The translations under genes were made by a program, and so were the position numbers. A stretch of 64,000 bases of DNA from Ianthella basta (Eukaryota; Porifera; Demospongiae; Verongiida; Ianthellidae): positions 585,001-649,000 of the forward strand of contig OZ025888.1 of NCBI GenBank assembly GCA_964019415.1. Reading direction: 5' to 3'. Of the stretch, positions 27,291-39,703 are shown one piece after another; the first letter of the stretch is position 1; every line of letters begins with the position of its first letter. The notes below the pieces were generated by a model. It saw only the letters and a program-made list of their open reading frames with translations. It did not search any database and had not been told where the DNA came from.

Positions 27291-28325
27291 GAGATGAGGG
27301 GGTCCTTCCACTGTGTGGTCCCTTTATGGTGGTCGACAAAGAAATGCCTTCCTCTTGGTAATTTCCATTTTTCTGTCGGTGAATGAAGCAGTAATGAATA
27401 GTTGATGTACACTGTACTAGGGGTGGCATTGAGAGATGTTCAGAGAGTACATCCTGACATTGAAACTATTGTCATAGGTGAATGCGAACAGCAACTGTTT
27501 CTCTTTCACTTCCGAATTGGCATGCGATAGGATGTGGTTACATGTATGTGCTGCATACATGTGTATAGCTGGCCACATATGTTCTGTACATGCACCCTCA
27601 CACCATCCATGTGGAGCATGTTAATCCACTAGTCTCGTTCCCAGACCCACCTCCGCCGTTCCACCATTTTTATTTAGATAGGGGGGCAGAGGCGGAACGG
27701 CGGAGGTGGGTCTGGGAACGAGACTACAGCACACGGGGGTCAGTCCACTGTGTTGTCTGCCTCTTGTGGTTGACAAAGAATGGCCTTCCATTTGGCAATA
27801 CCCACTTTTCTGTAGTTAGATAAAGAACTACAGATAAGCAGTGGTACACATTGTATAGTACAGAATCAGGTAGTCTCTAGTCTAGCTGCTAGCCCCTACT
27901 TTGTCGCGCGTAGGGGTATGTGATGACAGAGTAGGGGCTAGCAGCTAGACTAGGTAGTCTCGCGCACCAGCCGCGATTGTGCTATAAGGGGAAATAGGGA
28001 AGTAAGGGCTGGCGCGAGAGACTAAGAATCAGGGTGCATGGAAGGCAGTATGTAGAAGTGTACTTGTGGTACATAATAGAGGTGGTATACAGTAAGGTGC
28101 AAGCATATCCAGATTGGAAGTAACTGCATGCAATGAAAGCATAATTCCTCCTTCATTGCATGCAGGTGGATCTGGAACTGCATGGGTATATACGTATACA
28201 CATGCACATTTGTTGCACAGACTTCCATATACTGTACTGAATACATACCATAACCCTCACCCCATCCATGTGGTAGGTATCTTTTTCCGTCATCTTCCAC
28301 TTTGGATGGCCGGCTCAGACTCACC
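27291..28325 (-). CDS. WW-domain gene fragment with duplicated half-exon
   Basis: Partial. Exon 28261-28325 ends in phase 1 with YLPHGW and a GTGAGG donor. Two downstream exons, 27733-27809 and 27291-27372, each begin in phase 1 with AA-AAR-TGG. Joining either one completes a WW domain: LPHGWEKWVLPNGRPFFVNH or LPHGWEKWKLPRGRHFFVDH, followed by TTQW and a closing DP. WW domains bind proline-rich peptides. Only one first half is present, so the two second halves look mutually exclusive or one is dead. The donor of 27733-27809 is poor (GTGCTG) and lies seven bases from a foldback element. The remaining exons were not found, so this may be a gene relic. Confidence 0.5.
27630..27726. mobile_element. 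Foldback element 1, TAGTCTCG ends
   Basis: Perfect 33-bp inverted arms (27630-27662 and 27694-27726) beginning TAGTCTCGTTCCCAGACC, separated by a 31-bp loop. It has no coding capacity. The ends match three other elements in this window (27871, 27955, 40980). Confidence 0.8.
27871..27952. mobile_element. Foldback element 2
   Basis: 28-bp arms at 27878-27905 and 27925-27952 with one mismatch, containing TAGTCTAGCTGCTAGCCCC. An outer TAGTCTC precedes the left arm and the element abuts foldback 3. Confidence 0.65.
27955..28024. mobile_element. Foldback element 3
   Basis: A 70-bp unit starting TAGTCTCGCGC and ending GGCGCGAGAGACTA, with imperfect arms of about 18 bp. It directly follows foldback 2. 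Confidence 0.65.
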
Positions 28326-28484
28326 CTGTTGTTGTGCATGTGGAGAGTAAGTGGGCAAATGTTTAAGGTGTAGGAATTTGCAAATTGTGTTACAATTATT
28401 GCAAGGTGTAGGAATTTCACACTTCAAGGTGTGAATACCTCAAGGTTCGCCTTATGTAAACGAACTGGACATGTCCCACATGCG

Positions 28485-28547
28485 TATGCATGGATGAATA
28501 TGAATACTTGGTTGAGTTGTGTACATACGTATGCATTTGTGTGTTTA

Positions 28548-28604
<57 letters not shown>

Positions 28605-28937
28605 ATGTGTGTGTGTGTGTACGTGTGTGTGTGTGTACATCACATGCATGTGTCTGAGTGTAGGAATTTGCATAATTCCAACACTTGCATAATTGTATAT
28701 TCTAGCATAGCATATAATTCTTGTCCTTACCTTCTCTATATAGTTCAGTTGTCTTATATAATTGCTGCCTCAGTGGTAGCTGGATTTTTCTTCACTTGGT
28801 GTAATTAATGTTCATAATAGATTCTGAAACAATATTTCCACTAAACCTGCTCTGTGCTTCTTTTGCTACATCATGCAAATTGTACACACACGCACATACA
28901 CACGCACGCACACACACATGCACACATACGCACATAT

Positions 28938-28982
<45 letters not shown>

Positions 28983-29045
28983 TAAACACACAAATGCATA
29001 CGTATGTACACAACTCAACCAAGTATTCATATTCATCCATGCATA
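28485..29045. repeat. 560-bp inverted repeat with TG/CA arms
   Basis: The left arm, from 28485 (TATGCATGGATGAATATGAA, then TG repeats to about 28640), is the reverse complement of the right arm (about 28885-29045, CA repeats ending in ATTCATATTCATCCATGCAT). The roughly 240-bp centre is unique. Cys/Val and His/Thr reading frames here are repeat by-products. Confidence 0.88.
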
Positions 29046-29338
29046 GGGTTAATTCCCATGCAGTTCAAATACCCAAACTATGGTGAACTACTGCGCTGAC
29101 ACTGCAGACAATTTGCGTATACATTGCCACAATTCCCTAGATATCGCTCGAGCTCTGCAGGAAGTGCACCGATATGAACAACTTGTCATTTTGCCATATG
29201 CAGATACCTGGGCAGCAAGCCTGTGTATGAATTCAAGTTACTTGTGATCATAACATGTACCATAGATGCATGTGAAGTGAACTGTTTGAATGCATGCTAT
29301 ATAAAACTTATGCAGGCAGTATACTACGTATGTATAAG
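29046..29338. other. 3' flank of the ROCO kinase gene
   Basis: No gene seen. Contains the presumed 3' UTR of the minus-strand ROCO gene. Confidence 0.5.
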
Positions 29339-32300
29339 TTATGCATGATAAGAAGAAGTGTTAGAAGAGTGGGAGGAGCTTAAGGAAGTTGAGGCTGTAC
29401 TGGAGCTGCCCATGGATGTGTCCAGACGGAGTGATCGGTCCCTCATGTACTGTTCCACAACTTCCTCTGGGGTGGCCGGTCCAGGCACTGGCTCTTCCTC
29501 TATCACAACAGGAGGGAATTCAGGCTCACTCTCAGCCTCCATCAGGTGGCCAAACTGACGGAGTTCCTTCTCAACATACTGCAGGTCACTGTACGAGTCC
29601 CAAGTGTTACCTTTCTTGAGGTACTGAATCTGCTTTGCATGGTAGGCACCCACAGCCTCCATCAAAAGGAGTGTTCCTGCCACAGAAGCACCAGGGTCCA
29701 CCTTGTGGTTGCCTTCCCCTTGCTTGCCAGGAAGGCGGTTCACTGGGATAACGGGATCTCCCTCTACATCTAGCTCCAGGTTACCCACCTGCTCAATTTC
29801 CTTGCCTCCAATTAAGACCATTGCCTTCTCGCTATGGCAGGGTCCCACTTCTGGAATGGGCACCAAGAAATTGATGTATGACTTGAATGGCTTGAAGTAG
29901 GTTAGTATGTCACCATGATTCGAGAACTGCAGAATGTGGCCCGTGTCAAGGCCACACCAAAGTGTGTCCAAAACAGGGCAGAAGGCTGTAACAAGGGACT
30001 GGTGAAAGTCAATTTCTGTAGGGTAGGGCTTAGGAAACAAGACCTCATGTATGCTCCTCTTGAAAATCAGCTGCTTCTTCCCTGCATCCCAAGCTGACAT
30101 AGTGATCCCCCCAACATGTACTCCCCATACAACCCTCTCTTGGTGGTCCAGGGCAAGCCGCCCAACACTGTGTGGCCTCTCAATGGGGAGACACATTCCC
30201 CTTCTCTTCCAAAGTGTGACAGTCATGGAAGCTGATGGAGATCCCGTAGGAGACCCACAGGTCCCTGCCAACCACCTGCAGGCCACTGATATCTAGCTCT
30301 GTGAGCTTCTGCCAAGTCTGACGGCTTCCCAGTTCACAGTGAGCATCATCTGTCAGCACAAACACACATCCCTCCAGGGTACCAATGAAGATATTCTGGT
30401 CATTTGCTGACATGCAACACGGGGAGCAGTCCAACATGGGAATGGAGTGGGTATAAGATTTAGACCTAGCATTGAACACGTCGATCCTGGACTCCTTGTC
30501 ACCCCGGCTAGCCACCCATAGAAAGTCATTGTGGAAGGACATACAATTCACTTGCCATTTGTCACCAATCTGGAGGGTGTGCAAATGTTCAAAGTTTTCT
30601 CCACTGAAGACTTGAAGCTCTGCTCCTTTGTGGCTATCACAGCACACCCAGAACTCTGTGGGAGGAATGGTTTCCAGCATGTCTTTGCATGTGACTGGCT
30701 GCAGAGGACTGTGGTCGTGTCGGTGGCGTCTGTAGCATGCTTCCCTCATTGAGTGCTGGCTTCTCAGCCAGTGAGCCCCAATGGTGAGCTGCACCAGAGG
30801 GTTACAGAGAAGGGGGAGAATATGCGACATGGTAGGCCGATCTTTGGGCTGATAGGACAAACACTGCTTCATTATCATTGCAAGGTAAGGGACCCCAAAC
30901 TTGGCTACCTTCACATCATGAAGCATCGGAAGCTGCCCTTTTTCAACTGCAAAATTGATCAACTCTTTGTTGGGGCCCTTTGAGTTGTGAAAGTCATATG
31001 GTGGGCGCCGGGCAACCATCTGGTAGAGCACCATCCCAAAGGAGAATGTGTCCACTGACTGGTCATATGCGGGGTGCTCACTGCTCACCACTTCTGGTGC
31101 CATGAAGCCAGCAGTGCCACAGTGACTCTTTGCTCCACTTGGTGCTGCCTCTATCACCAAACCTAAGTCAGCAACCTTACAGTTGACCAGGTTGTTGGCC
31201 CGCATTGACCACAGCAAGACATTGTCTGCCTTCAGGTCACGATAAATGTAGGACTTTTGGTGAAGGAAGTCTAATCCAGCAGCAATCTGGGCCGCCATGC
31301 GAAAGAGGACGACGCGTGGCAGAGGTGCAGTCTTCTGTACTAGGGGGTCTTCAGGGTTCCCCCTGGAGCATACTCGAGTACTAGTGCAAGATGGGGTAGC
31401 TCTACAATCACTCCCAGCATTCCAGTGAGGGACGGGTGGTGGCATCTCTGGAGGATGATGGCCTCATTTCACAGCTCTCTCAGCGATTCACTCACACCCT
31501 TGATATACAGCTTGACTGCCACATCCTTCTCCTGATATGTACAAAGGTGAACTTCACTAAAATATCCACGCCCGAGCAACTGGCCATCTGTGTACACCAC
31601 TTCTGAGTGTGGGAGTAGGAAATCTCGGTGCAGGTCACCAAGGAGGATGTCTGGTGCCACCTCAAGAAGAGGAATGCTGTGCCCATTGCCGCATGAGAGA
31701 ATGAAAGGGTTAATTTTGGTTGCTGCATCTTCAGCAGAGCTATGTCCCACTTCCTCCACAGTGTGGTCAATCTGCTCCATGAGAATGTCCTTCTGGAAGA
31801 GAGCTGGTCTATAATGTTTCTCTTGCAGGCATGAGTAGCATGGGATCTGCTGTTTTGTGTGCTCCATGATTTCTGGATACCACTCAATCAGGAGCTTCTC
31901 ACAGAGGTCAATGATCTGGCCATAAATCCTCACACCCTCTGTAGTTGGGCTGGTTGTGATGCAGACACCGCTCCTTGGTGGGGAAGCTACACCCAAGACT
32001 TTCACATCCGCTGACCTTTCCTGGACCACTTCCTCTAAACCTTCAATACCTTCTAAAGACTCCACTCGGAAGAAGAGAGATGGACCTGTCACCTGCTCTG
32101 ATTCTACCAATGCAACACCCTGCCTTGGTCCCTGATAGAATATCCCTTTCTTCCAATACTTGAGGATGCTATCTCCGTCAGTGATGCTACACATGGGTGT
32201 AAAGGGGTATAGCTGCTGTGCCTCTCCCACCAGACCAAGAGAGCGCTGATAACTGTCATCGGAAGGAGACTGGATGCTGACTTTTTCCCATGGTGAGCTG

Positions 32301-35300
32301 GATAACTGCAGATCTATCTGTGTGTAGAGGTCAAGTAAGGCCTTCACACAGGGCACAAAGTAGAGTATGTGCACAAGGAATCGGCTCCAGAAGCCAGGAG
32401 GAGTCACGTGGCCAGGAGGGAAGATGAGGAGCCGTTGCCGGCACACCATGCCAGGAGGGTCACTGATGTCTGGTGGTTGCCCATCCGGTAGCATTGATGG
32501 GATGAGCAAGGAGTGCTTATCGACAGGGAGGGCCACCTCAAAGCGGTCCAGAAGAGCCATAAACTGGTCCAGAAACCCACTGTCTCTCCCTTTCATGAGG
32601 TCCTTGTAGAGGATGCCAAGGCACTGAATCCCCAGCACCCCATGCTTGATGTAAGGATTCTGCTTATGCACTGTGACAATGGCAGACATCATGTCAAACA
32701 GCCAGTGTGGGTCGATGAAGTAGAGGTCATCAAGGTTATTCTTGCGGTCATTGAAGTGCAGAATGGAGCCCAAATCATGGAGGAAAGTAGTTACTCTGTG
32801 TATGTCATCATCTGTGTACAAGTCGGCTTGCCCTAGGCTACTGATAAACTTCTTGTACTCAGTGCCATGCATCACTGCAGACAAGGCCCCCATCTTCACC
32901 TTCTTGTGCAGTGAGAGAAGGTGCTCATCCACAGCTTGGTACCTAGCAGGAATGGGCTGCTCCAGCAAAAGGTGAGGGTTTTCCAGTTTCTTGAGGAAGT
33001 GCTCCGGTTCAATGTACTTCCTTGCCTCCTCGTAGATGGAAGTGATCACGTTGTCCAAGTTGATCTTCTCCACAAGCCCAACATATGTGACTTTATCAAC
33101 TAGAAGTGAAAAGTGAACAGACAATGACAAGAGTGAATTAGGTGTTACTGTATGTTGTGCAAGTCTAGCAAGTTGTGCAAATGAAGAAAGTGAATTCCAC
33201 AATATGTCACGTACATAAAGGAGAATGCAGCAAAATCTAAAAATTCACAAGTACAAAATCCACTCACTTTGCAGTTTTGTATGCTGGGCTGCTAGGTCTG
33301 CAACCTCCTGGAGGTAGTCAGGCACTTTCTCCCTCTCCTCCTCCGACAGCCTGTCATAGTGAGTACCAATGATGACTACTCTAGACCCAGGGACACGTGC
33401 TGCAATATTGTCCAGCCAGGGCTTCAGCTCTGCAATGCCCTTCCTCTTATCTGTCATCTTCCAAAGCAGGAGGTAGAGGGAGCGCTTGGTGAAGAAGCAC
33501 TGGTAGGTAGCGTAGTACACATCTTGACCACCGAAGTCCCATAGTGTGAACAGAATGGGAGGACCAGCATCACCTTTGCAAGTCCATTCATTCACTTCAA
33601 TGCCAACTGTTGACTGGTTGTCAGCCTCTTTGACTCTCTTCCCAAGGAGACGTTTCATAAAAGTGGTCCTGCCACTTGCTGCCTGGCCAACAAGCATGAG
33701 CTTTATCCGGTAGTAAGGCTTCGTACCTTTGAGCAATGTTTCCAAGTACCCAATGCAGGCCTTGACATCTGCAGTAACTGGTTTGGGGGGATCAATGAGG
33801 TTGCCCAGTCCTTCGAGCTTCAGTGTGTGCAGGTTTTTCAAGCGACCCATCTCCTTAGGGAGCCTCTCAATGGCAGGGTTATTCTCAAGACTGAGGTACT
33901 CCAACCTTATAAAGCCCCCAAGACATTCCAGGTGTGTGGATAGCTGGTTGTGGCCCAGGTCGAGCCACTTCAAGCAATGTGCCTCTACCATGGGTGGAAG
34001 TGAATGGATCTTGTTGTGGGCAAGGTTGAGCCATTGCAGCTCAAATGACCACGCCTGGAGCTTCGGCAGGCTTGTGATGCGGTTGTGCAAGAGATTCAGC
34101 TCTTTGAGACTGGGTAGCGCAAGAAGTGCGGAAGGGATGGTGCAGAGCGAGTTGTGCTCCAAATTGATTACCACTGCATACCTCAGAAAGGCGCCCACGT
34201 CATCAGGGAGGCTGCAAATCCTGTTGTAAGAGAGGTAAAAGCGCTCCACAAAGATGATGCGACGCAGCCATGATGACTTCACAGACTCAATCTGCAGTCC
34301 CTTCCACTCAATAATATAGCTGTCTACATCCACCTTAGTGCGAACCAGTATTTCTTCATATACGCGTGAGTCCTGTATGTCCGAGGCCTGAAGGACGGCA
34401 TACTCGGTTGGGATCTTGCCTTCAGATACACGCTCTTGTACCAGTGGGAAGTCGGCATCCTGAATATCGGGGTTCTGGTATTGGCTGAGCTGGTGGCCAT
34501 ACAGCCACAGAACCAGCTGATAATCTCTGGTTTTGATAGCTTTAAGCATCAGCAACATGGCTCGAGCTGAGTGGCGCCTGCCCTCCAGGGAGTGGGAGAG
34601 GGCTAGCTCTAGGCTTATCTCCTTCCTGCTCTTCCCTTGCTCAATCATTAGGGCCACTGTCTCTGGGTTGTCTCGTTTAACTGATATGATGAGAGCTCTC
34701 TGCATGCATCCTGATTCCACTGGGAGGTCACTTCTCTCAAACAGCATCTTCATCAGTGGAGCATCATCTTGACTAGCAGCTCGGAGCACAGCTATGTTCA
34801 TAGGTAGAGAGGAGAGATGACACCGTTATACACCCTTACTGTATCACCTACTCATGAGTGCAGTCATTAATTTCATACAATAGTGTCATTAACCTGGCAG
34901 AATGGTAGGTGTGTTACTCGGTGATACCCTCCCATCAATTTTGCCTCTGCAGTGGAGTGATCACTGGTTGCCATTCATTGGGCTTCAAAGCTCAGCCTGC
35001 AGAGGCACTAATTCCAGTGTTACACTGTAACTGGCTGGTAGGCAGAATGCCCAGTAAACAATTTTGCCTCTGCAGTGGCTTACTGCAAGTATAACTGCCT
35101 CCTTTCAAAAATTTAACTCTGTACGTCAGCAGTTCCGTTTGCTACAATCACTAGACACACACTTCTGATTTTTTGGGGTGTTGTGACCATGGAGAATGTC
35201 TACAGCAAATCCATGCAGAACACAACATTACTGAATGGCTCCATAAAGAGCCTTCCCAAAGGCAAAAATATACGAGACAAACCTCACAGACACTCCAAAA

Positions 35301-36260
35301 CACAACCAATGGCAAGGCAACCAATTCACAATCACCCAAATATTATACACTAATCCAGGTAAATACTGTTTAGGACTTGCTGCAGTCGCTAAGGGGCGCC
35401 CAACTATGCATGGTGAAGGCTGTAAAGTAGCCTTTAAAGCAGTCCTACCCTACACACTAACCCAGGCCAGAGCAGAGAGACCCACCATAGCCTGGCCTCT
35501 CTGCTAATACATACAACTGCATTACCAACTGAACAATGGCAAACAGCAAACCAGACGAAACCCAGGCTACCCGAGCAGAACCCAACCCACTCCTGACCCC
35601 CCATCTATCCCTTTTATTGAAGTACTGACATACGCATATCCCTCACCTGCTGAAAACATTACACGCAGAGTCTCAAATCTTGCAGCTATCTCCGAGCTTC
35701 CAAGAGGAGTCTTCCCAAATTCATCTTCACAGTCTAGTTCCGCGCCCTGCTCAATGAGGAACTTGGCTACCATGGTGTGCCCTCCTGCCGCTGCCAGGTG
35801 CAGAGCACTGTACCTATTCTTAGTCCTGACATTCACGTAGCCGTTGTCTGAAGGGATGTACTGGTCGAACCCCAGTAGCATCTGGATCATGTCCAAGCGT
35901 CCTTCACATGCTGATTCATGCAGGGGTGTGTAGCCAAACAGCCCACCAGGCTGGAGTAGTAAGATGGGTATTTGGCCTGGGTTGCTCTCCTTCAAGTCTT
36001 CGAGATATGTTCTCGCCTCTTCAACCTTCCCTTCGTGGCAAAAGCGATTCAAGAGCTGCTCATCTGATAAAGAAATGGGTGCTGGGCTCTCTTCCTTAGC
36101 GTCAAACGATGTGTTAGAGGGTCGGAGAGGCATGCTCTCCACAAATTCCGTACCTTCCATTGTACTAGAGAGGCAGCGGGAGGAACAACTAGGCTGATTC
36201 ACAAGAGACTGAAAGACATCCACTGTATTCCTTTTATGGTGCTGTTGCTCACCAAGGACA
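29339..36260 (-). CDS. LRRK1: LRRK1-like ROCO kinase (ANK-LRR-Roc-COR-kinase-WD40), frame-damaged
   Basis: Exons: 35647-36260, 33268-34791, 29339-33099. A self-contained start at 36160 (MEGTEFVESMP) is possible. In order: ankyrin repeats (FGYTPLHESA, RYSALHLAAAGG); leucine-rich repeats (SLKELNLLHNRITSLP, LKWLDLGHNQLS); Roc GTPase with P-loop GQAASGRTT, LWDFGGQD and GTHYD; COR with DPHWLFDMM; kinase with LGRGYFSEV, VAVKLY, YRDLKADNVLL, VADLGL and GFMAPEV; WD40-like blades (DFLWVASRG, DTLWCGLDTG); Ser-rich tail. The P-loop lysine is arginine (33669-33671). The frame is broken three times: TGA at 31469-31471 inside kinase helix C (LREL-stop-NEAIILQ), a missing base near 31348-31355, and a shift in the C4 run at 30198-30201. 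Homology continues through all three, so decay or sequence error is likelier than introns. Confidence 0.8.
34802..35646. other. Intron of the ROCO gene
   Basis: Phase-1 intron between the ankyrin and LRR exons. It contains TTTTGCCTCTGCAGTGG twice (34938 and about 35060) and a plus-strand open stretch at 35173-35373 that I cannot relate to any family. Confidence 0.5.
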
Positions 36261-36735
36261 CTGATTGGAGGGGAATACAGACAGAAACAGAATATAAGGG
36301 CCTGCCCATGCACACTTGCCCATGAATGCGCATTGAATGTACATTCAATTAACTATGTACAATGCAAGTCACGCAAAATGTTATGGTGAAGCCATATATA
36401 TTATGATGATGTAATGCAATGTTAATGTTTTGGTAGTTCGGATGTCCTGAGGTACAGACGATTGACAAGATATGAAACATATGGAAATTTAATGGATTTT
36501 AAGACAATTTTAAGGCCTTCACTTCATGAAGGTGCAGCCAAAGTTGGAAATATAAATGCAATAGCACCTTATCATTGCCATGACACATGTTATTGCTGTC
36601 ACGTGATACATTTGTGCCACCATCTATATTACCCCTACATATCTCTGCATAATAACTAGATCCAACTTCTCACAGCTAGACCATACCCCCCCTACACGTA
36701 CATTTATGCCAACCGTCCTGAGCAGTCCAGGGTAC

Positions 36736-39703
36736 CGTAAATGAACTGCAAGCACTTCCATCTCCCACAGAGCAGCCAGTACTGGAGCGGACCTGCACTG
36801 GTTCACGATCCTCAAGCCTGTGTCACGTGATGCTAGCCATGTAACCATGAGGCTGTTGCATATGACAGCACTGAGGTACTCAATGTGTTCTGGCTCTACT
36901 TCAAACCGATCACGTAAGAATTCCATACAGGCAAGGACCTCCTTCACCAGCTTGCCTTCTTCCTTGTCACTGAAGACAAGTTGGATGATGCAGCTGTTGG
37001 CATCGGGGCGAGAGCAGGTGCCATTAGTGGACACATCCACCAGGTGAGCAACTGCCATGTGGACATTTGTCTTAAGGAATTTTTGGTATTTTGCTAAGAT
37101 TTTAACAGCTCGTTTGTTTTTTGAATCCTTCACCATCTGTTCAAGTGAATATATGTCTACCCAGTTTCTGTGGATGTGCAGATGACAGAAAAGTTGTCAA
37201 ACATTTTCAGCGTTATTGACATCTGCTTCATGGGGAGGGGATTATACATTGAAACTGCTGTCATTTTCAAGAATGCTTTTTTGCCATCAAGCTCCAAGAC
37301 AATATGTCCAACTGTGGTCTCAATTTTTTATCACTGCGTGAAGATTCTTAAATTCTCCCTTTGTAACTCGCACCTCTTGTGCCTTGTCCCTTGCACTGGA
37401 GGATGAGCTAGCCACTGCAAAGGGAACAGAACATGGACAGCACTCACAACAAAATCATACTCTATTTGATGCGTCATGCGTCAATCAACAATGCATTTTT
37501 ACTTGTGCTCTTGTATGCATGTATAGGAAGTATAAGAATTAATTGCACTTTTCACTGAAATTCTGTGCAGACCATAAGTAACTGAAGAATTATAACATTC
37601 ACAATGCACAACCAGCCTATTTGGGTTCAATTATAGGGCTGTATAGCTATTGTTTGTAAGATCCACAATTTTGCTTCTCTGTGTCTGCAGTTAATAGCTA
37701 CTTCCTATTTATAATCATCTGCGGGAACTCCATGGGGGTAATTATCATTGTAATATATATGACGTCATTCATGTGTACACCGTCAAGAAACGAGAGGAAG
37801 GCGAAATGATTGGGTAAGTGAACAGATCTGGATCTATATCACTTAAATGGCGACCAATCGGTGTCTCTATGTGATTTAGACGACTCAGCACTCGAGCACT
37901 TCGTGCCCTCAAGCTTCATGCTCTAATTCACTAAACCTCTTGGTCGGCATTCAACTATTACACAAAATTATAATGTATCATACTGCCAAATATATTATAG
38001 TTCATTAAGACAGCTAATTATAAGCTATAATAAACTAGCAATGTCAATAAAATTAAAATCAAAATTTATTGATGGTGCACTCATGCATGTGTGCCCACAT
38101 ACGTATATACATACATTACATACGTACCTGTGCTTTTTCCAACATTGTTAATGTTTCATAATTATACATACTATAGCAGACCATGTGCTTGTGCTAAATG
38201 ATTGGCTTTCATGCATGATGAATTAGCCACAGTAGACATTCCCCTAGCAGAACATAAGACCTCACAAGTGAGGGGACTGTATGGAACACTACTGCTGGAG
38301 CACCAGTGATGGCTCCTCAGTGAGTTTCCCTTGACACATACAAAGGAGAGATGCTGTCTTGGTGTGAACACTGGAGGGAACTACTAAAGGCTATAGTTGG
38401 TGGGATATGCTACTGACAGTAAATGAAGCCAAGGTTGATGGTAAATCAGTTTGATCATGGCGCTTTACTGCAAAGTACTTTGTCTGTTAATGAAGGTCTA
38501 CACAACCAAAACGTCCTCATCAAGTATTATGTCTTCCCCTCAAAAGCCAGAGCACGTGCCCATTGGTATACCTGCATGTAGCCATGAGTGTCAACGATAT
38601 ACGTACTGTACATGATCATGAAGGCAGTGAACAAGTGTACCTATAATGTGCTACATGGTCTTGCAAACAAAGGTGCATTACATCATTGCCTGATACCTCT
38701 AGTGTAGCTTGTGAACATACGTAGATGCTCAAAGAGGGTGTCATTGGCATCATCCATTGCTTCTGCTGCAAGGATTTTGTTTCGAACTTTCTCCGAAATT
38801 ACATCACGTCTTTTTGCCACTCGGGCAATGGCTTGGGCATTAACATTATTCATAAATTCACTCCGTACTTCTCTCAGTACATCTTCTGAAAAGCAAGAAT
38901 AAGAAAGTTGTCAAGGCTAGTTTGAGAGAGATCAGATTGCATGTCAATGTGTAGACAAGTACTAATCTAAGGTAGCTAAACCAGGGTGATTTCGTCACTA
39001 TTCCCATATTGAAAACCTGCCGGAAAAACTGTAGGAACAAGGAGGAGCGCCGGTCCATGCAAAGAGGGGGACCAGCCTGTCCCTGCAAACCCATGCAGAT
39101 CATTAACACTCACTGATTTGAATACATTTGCACCATCCCTACATCTGGCAACATTTTGCCACGCCTCCTAGCTACTACTGCACAACCATTCCGGCTATTC
39201 AGCTTCCCTTTTGCACCTACAAGTACAGCCTTACCATTCACCCATCTCTCTGTTTTGCTGTGCTCTATCTTCTCTTTCCAGAAGGTTTATCCCTGCAAAT
39301 TAAACTGCAATCTACTTTGCTGCGCTAAGCTCAAATGCAGTGTCAATACTTACCATAGCTACTCCATACAAGGAGGATCTATGCTATGCTGTTTCAAACC
39401 GGGGTAGCTACGTATTCCGTCACGTGTTCCTGTATCGAGCACAAAGGACGCAGCTAGGCTGTCTATTAGCGGTGTACTGAAAACACAGTGTTGTAAAAGG
39501 AGAATTAAGACCATATTAAAGTGATGAGATTTACTAGCTAGCTAGCTACCCTGGTATAGCTACCCAGTCTAACATACACATTGGGTGACGAACCATGGAG
39601 CTAGCTAGTTAGCTTCACCGCATACGTAGCTAATACCTTGGATATATAGCAGAGTACTATCCATGCTATACTCACCGGGTGTCTTTGCAATTGGTTTGGC
39701 CAT
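36736..39703 (-). CDS. CARD-like N-terminal exons, probably the 5' part of the ROCO gene
   Basis: Exon 39676-39703 starts MAKPIAKTP and exon 38721-38885 continues EDVLREVRSEFMNNVNAQAI, then RRDVISEKVRNKIL and DDANDTLFEHL. This resembles a CARD/death-fold helical bundle. Exon 36736-37414 (ASSSSARDKAQEV, later KNKRAVKILAKYQKFL and EGKLVKEVLACMEFL) has no domain I can name. It needs one base removed from an A6 run (37324-37329) and one added to a G3 run near 37165 to stay open. It ends in phase 2 at a weak donor (CG|GTACCC). A strong pyrimidine tract and CAG at 36261-36262 accept phase 2 and lead straight into the ankyrin exon, so both pieces may form one gene. If not, this is a separate, damaged gene. 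Confidence 0.5.
37415..38720. other. Intron, AT-rich, no feature recognised
   Basis: Lies between the CARD-like exon and the next exon on the minus strand. No open frame or repeat stands out. Confidence 0.45.

Noticed and set aside
35173-35373. 66-codon plus-strand frame in a ROCO intron
   Set aside because: Low-complexity Gln/Thr/Asn-rich product with no family resemblance and no splice support.
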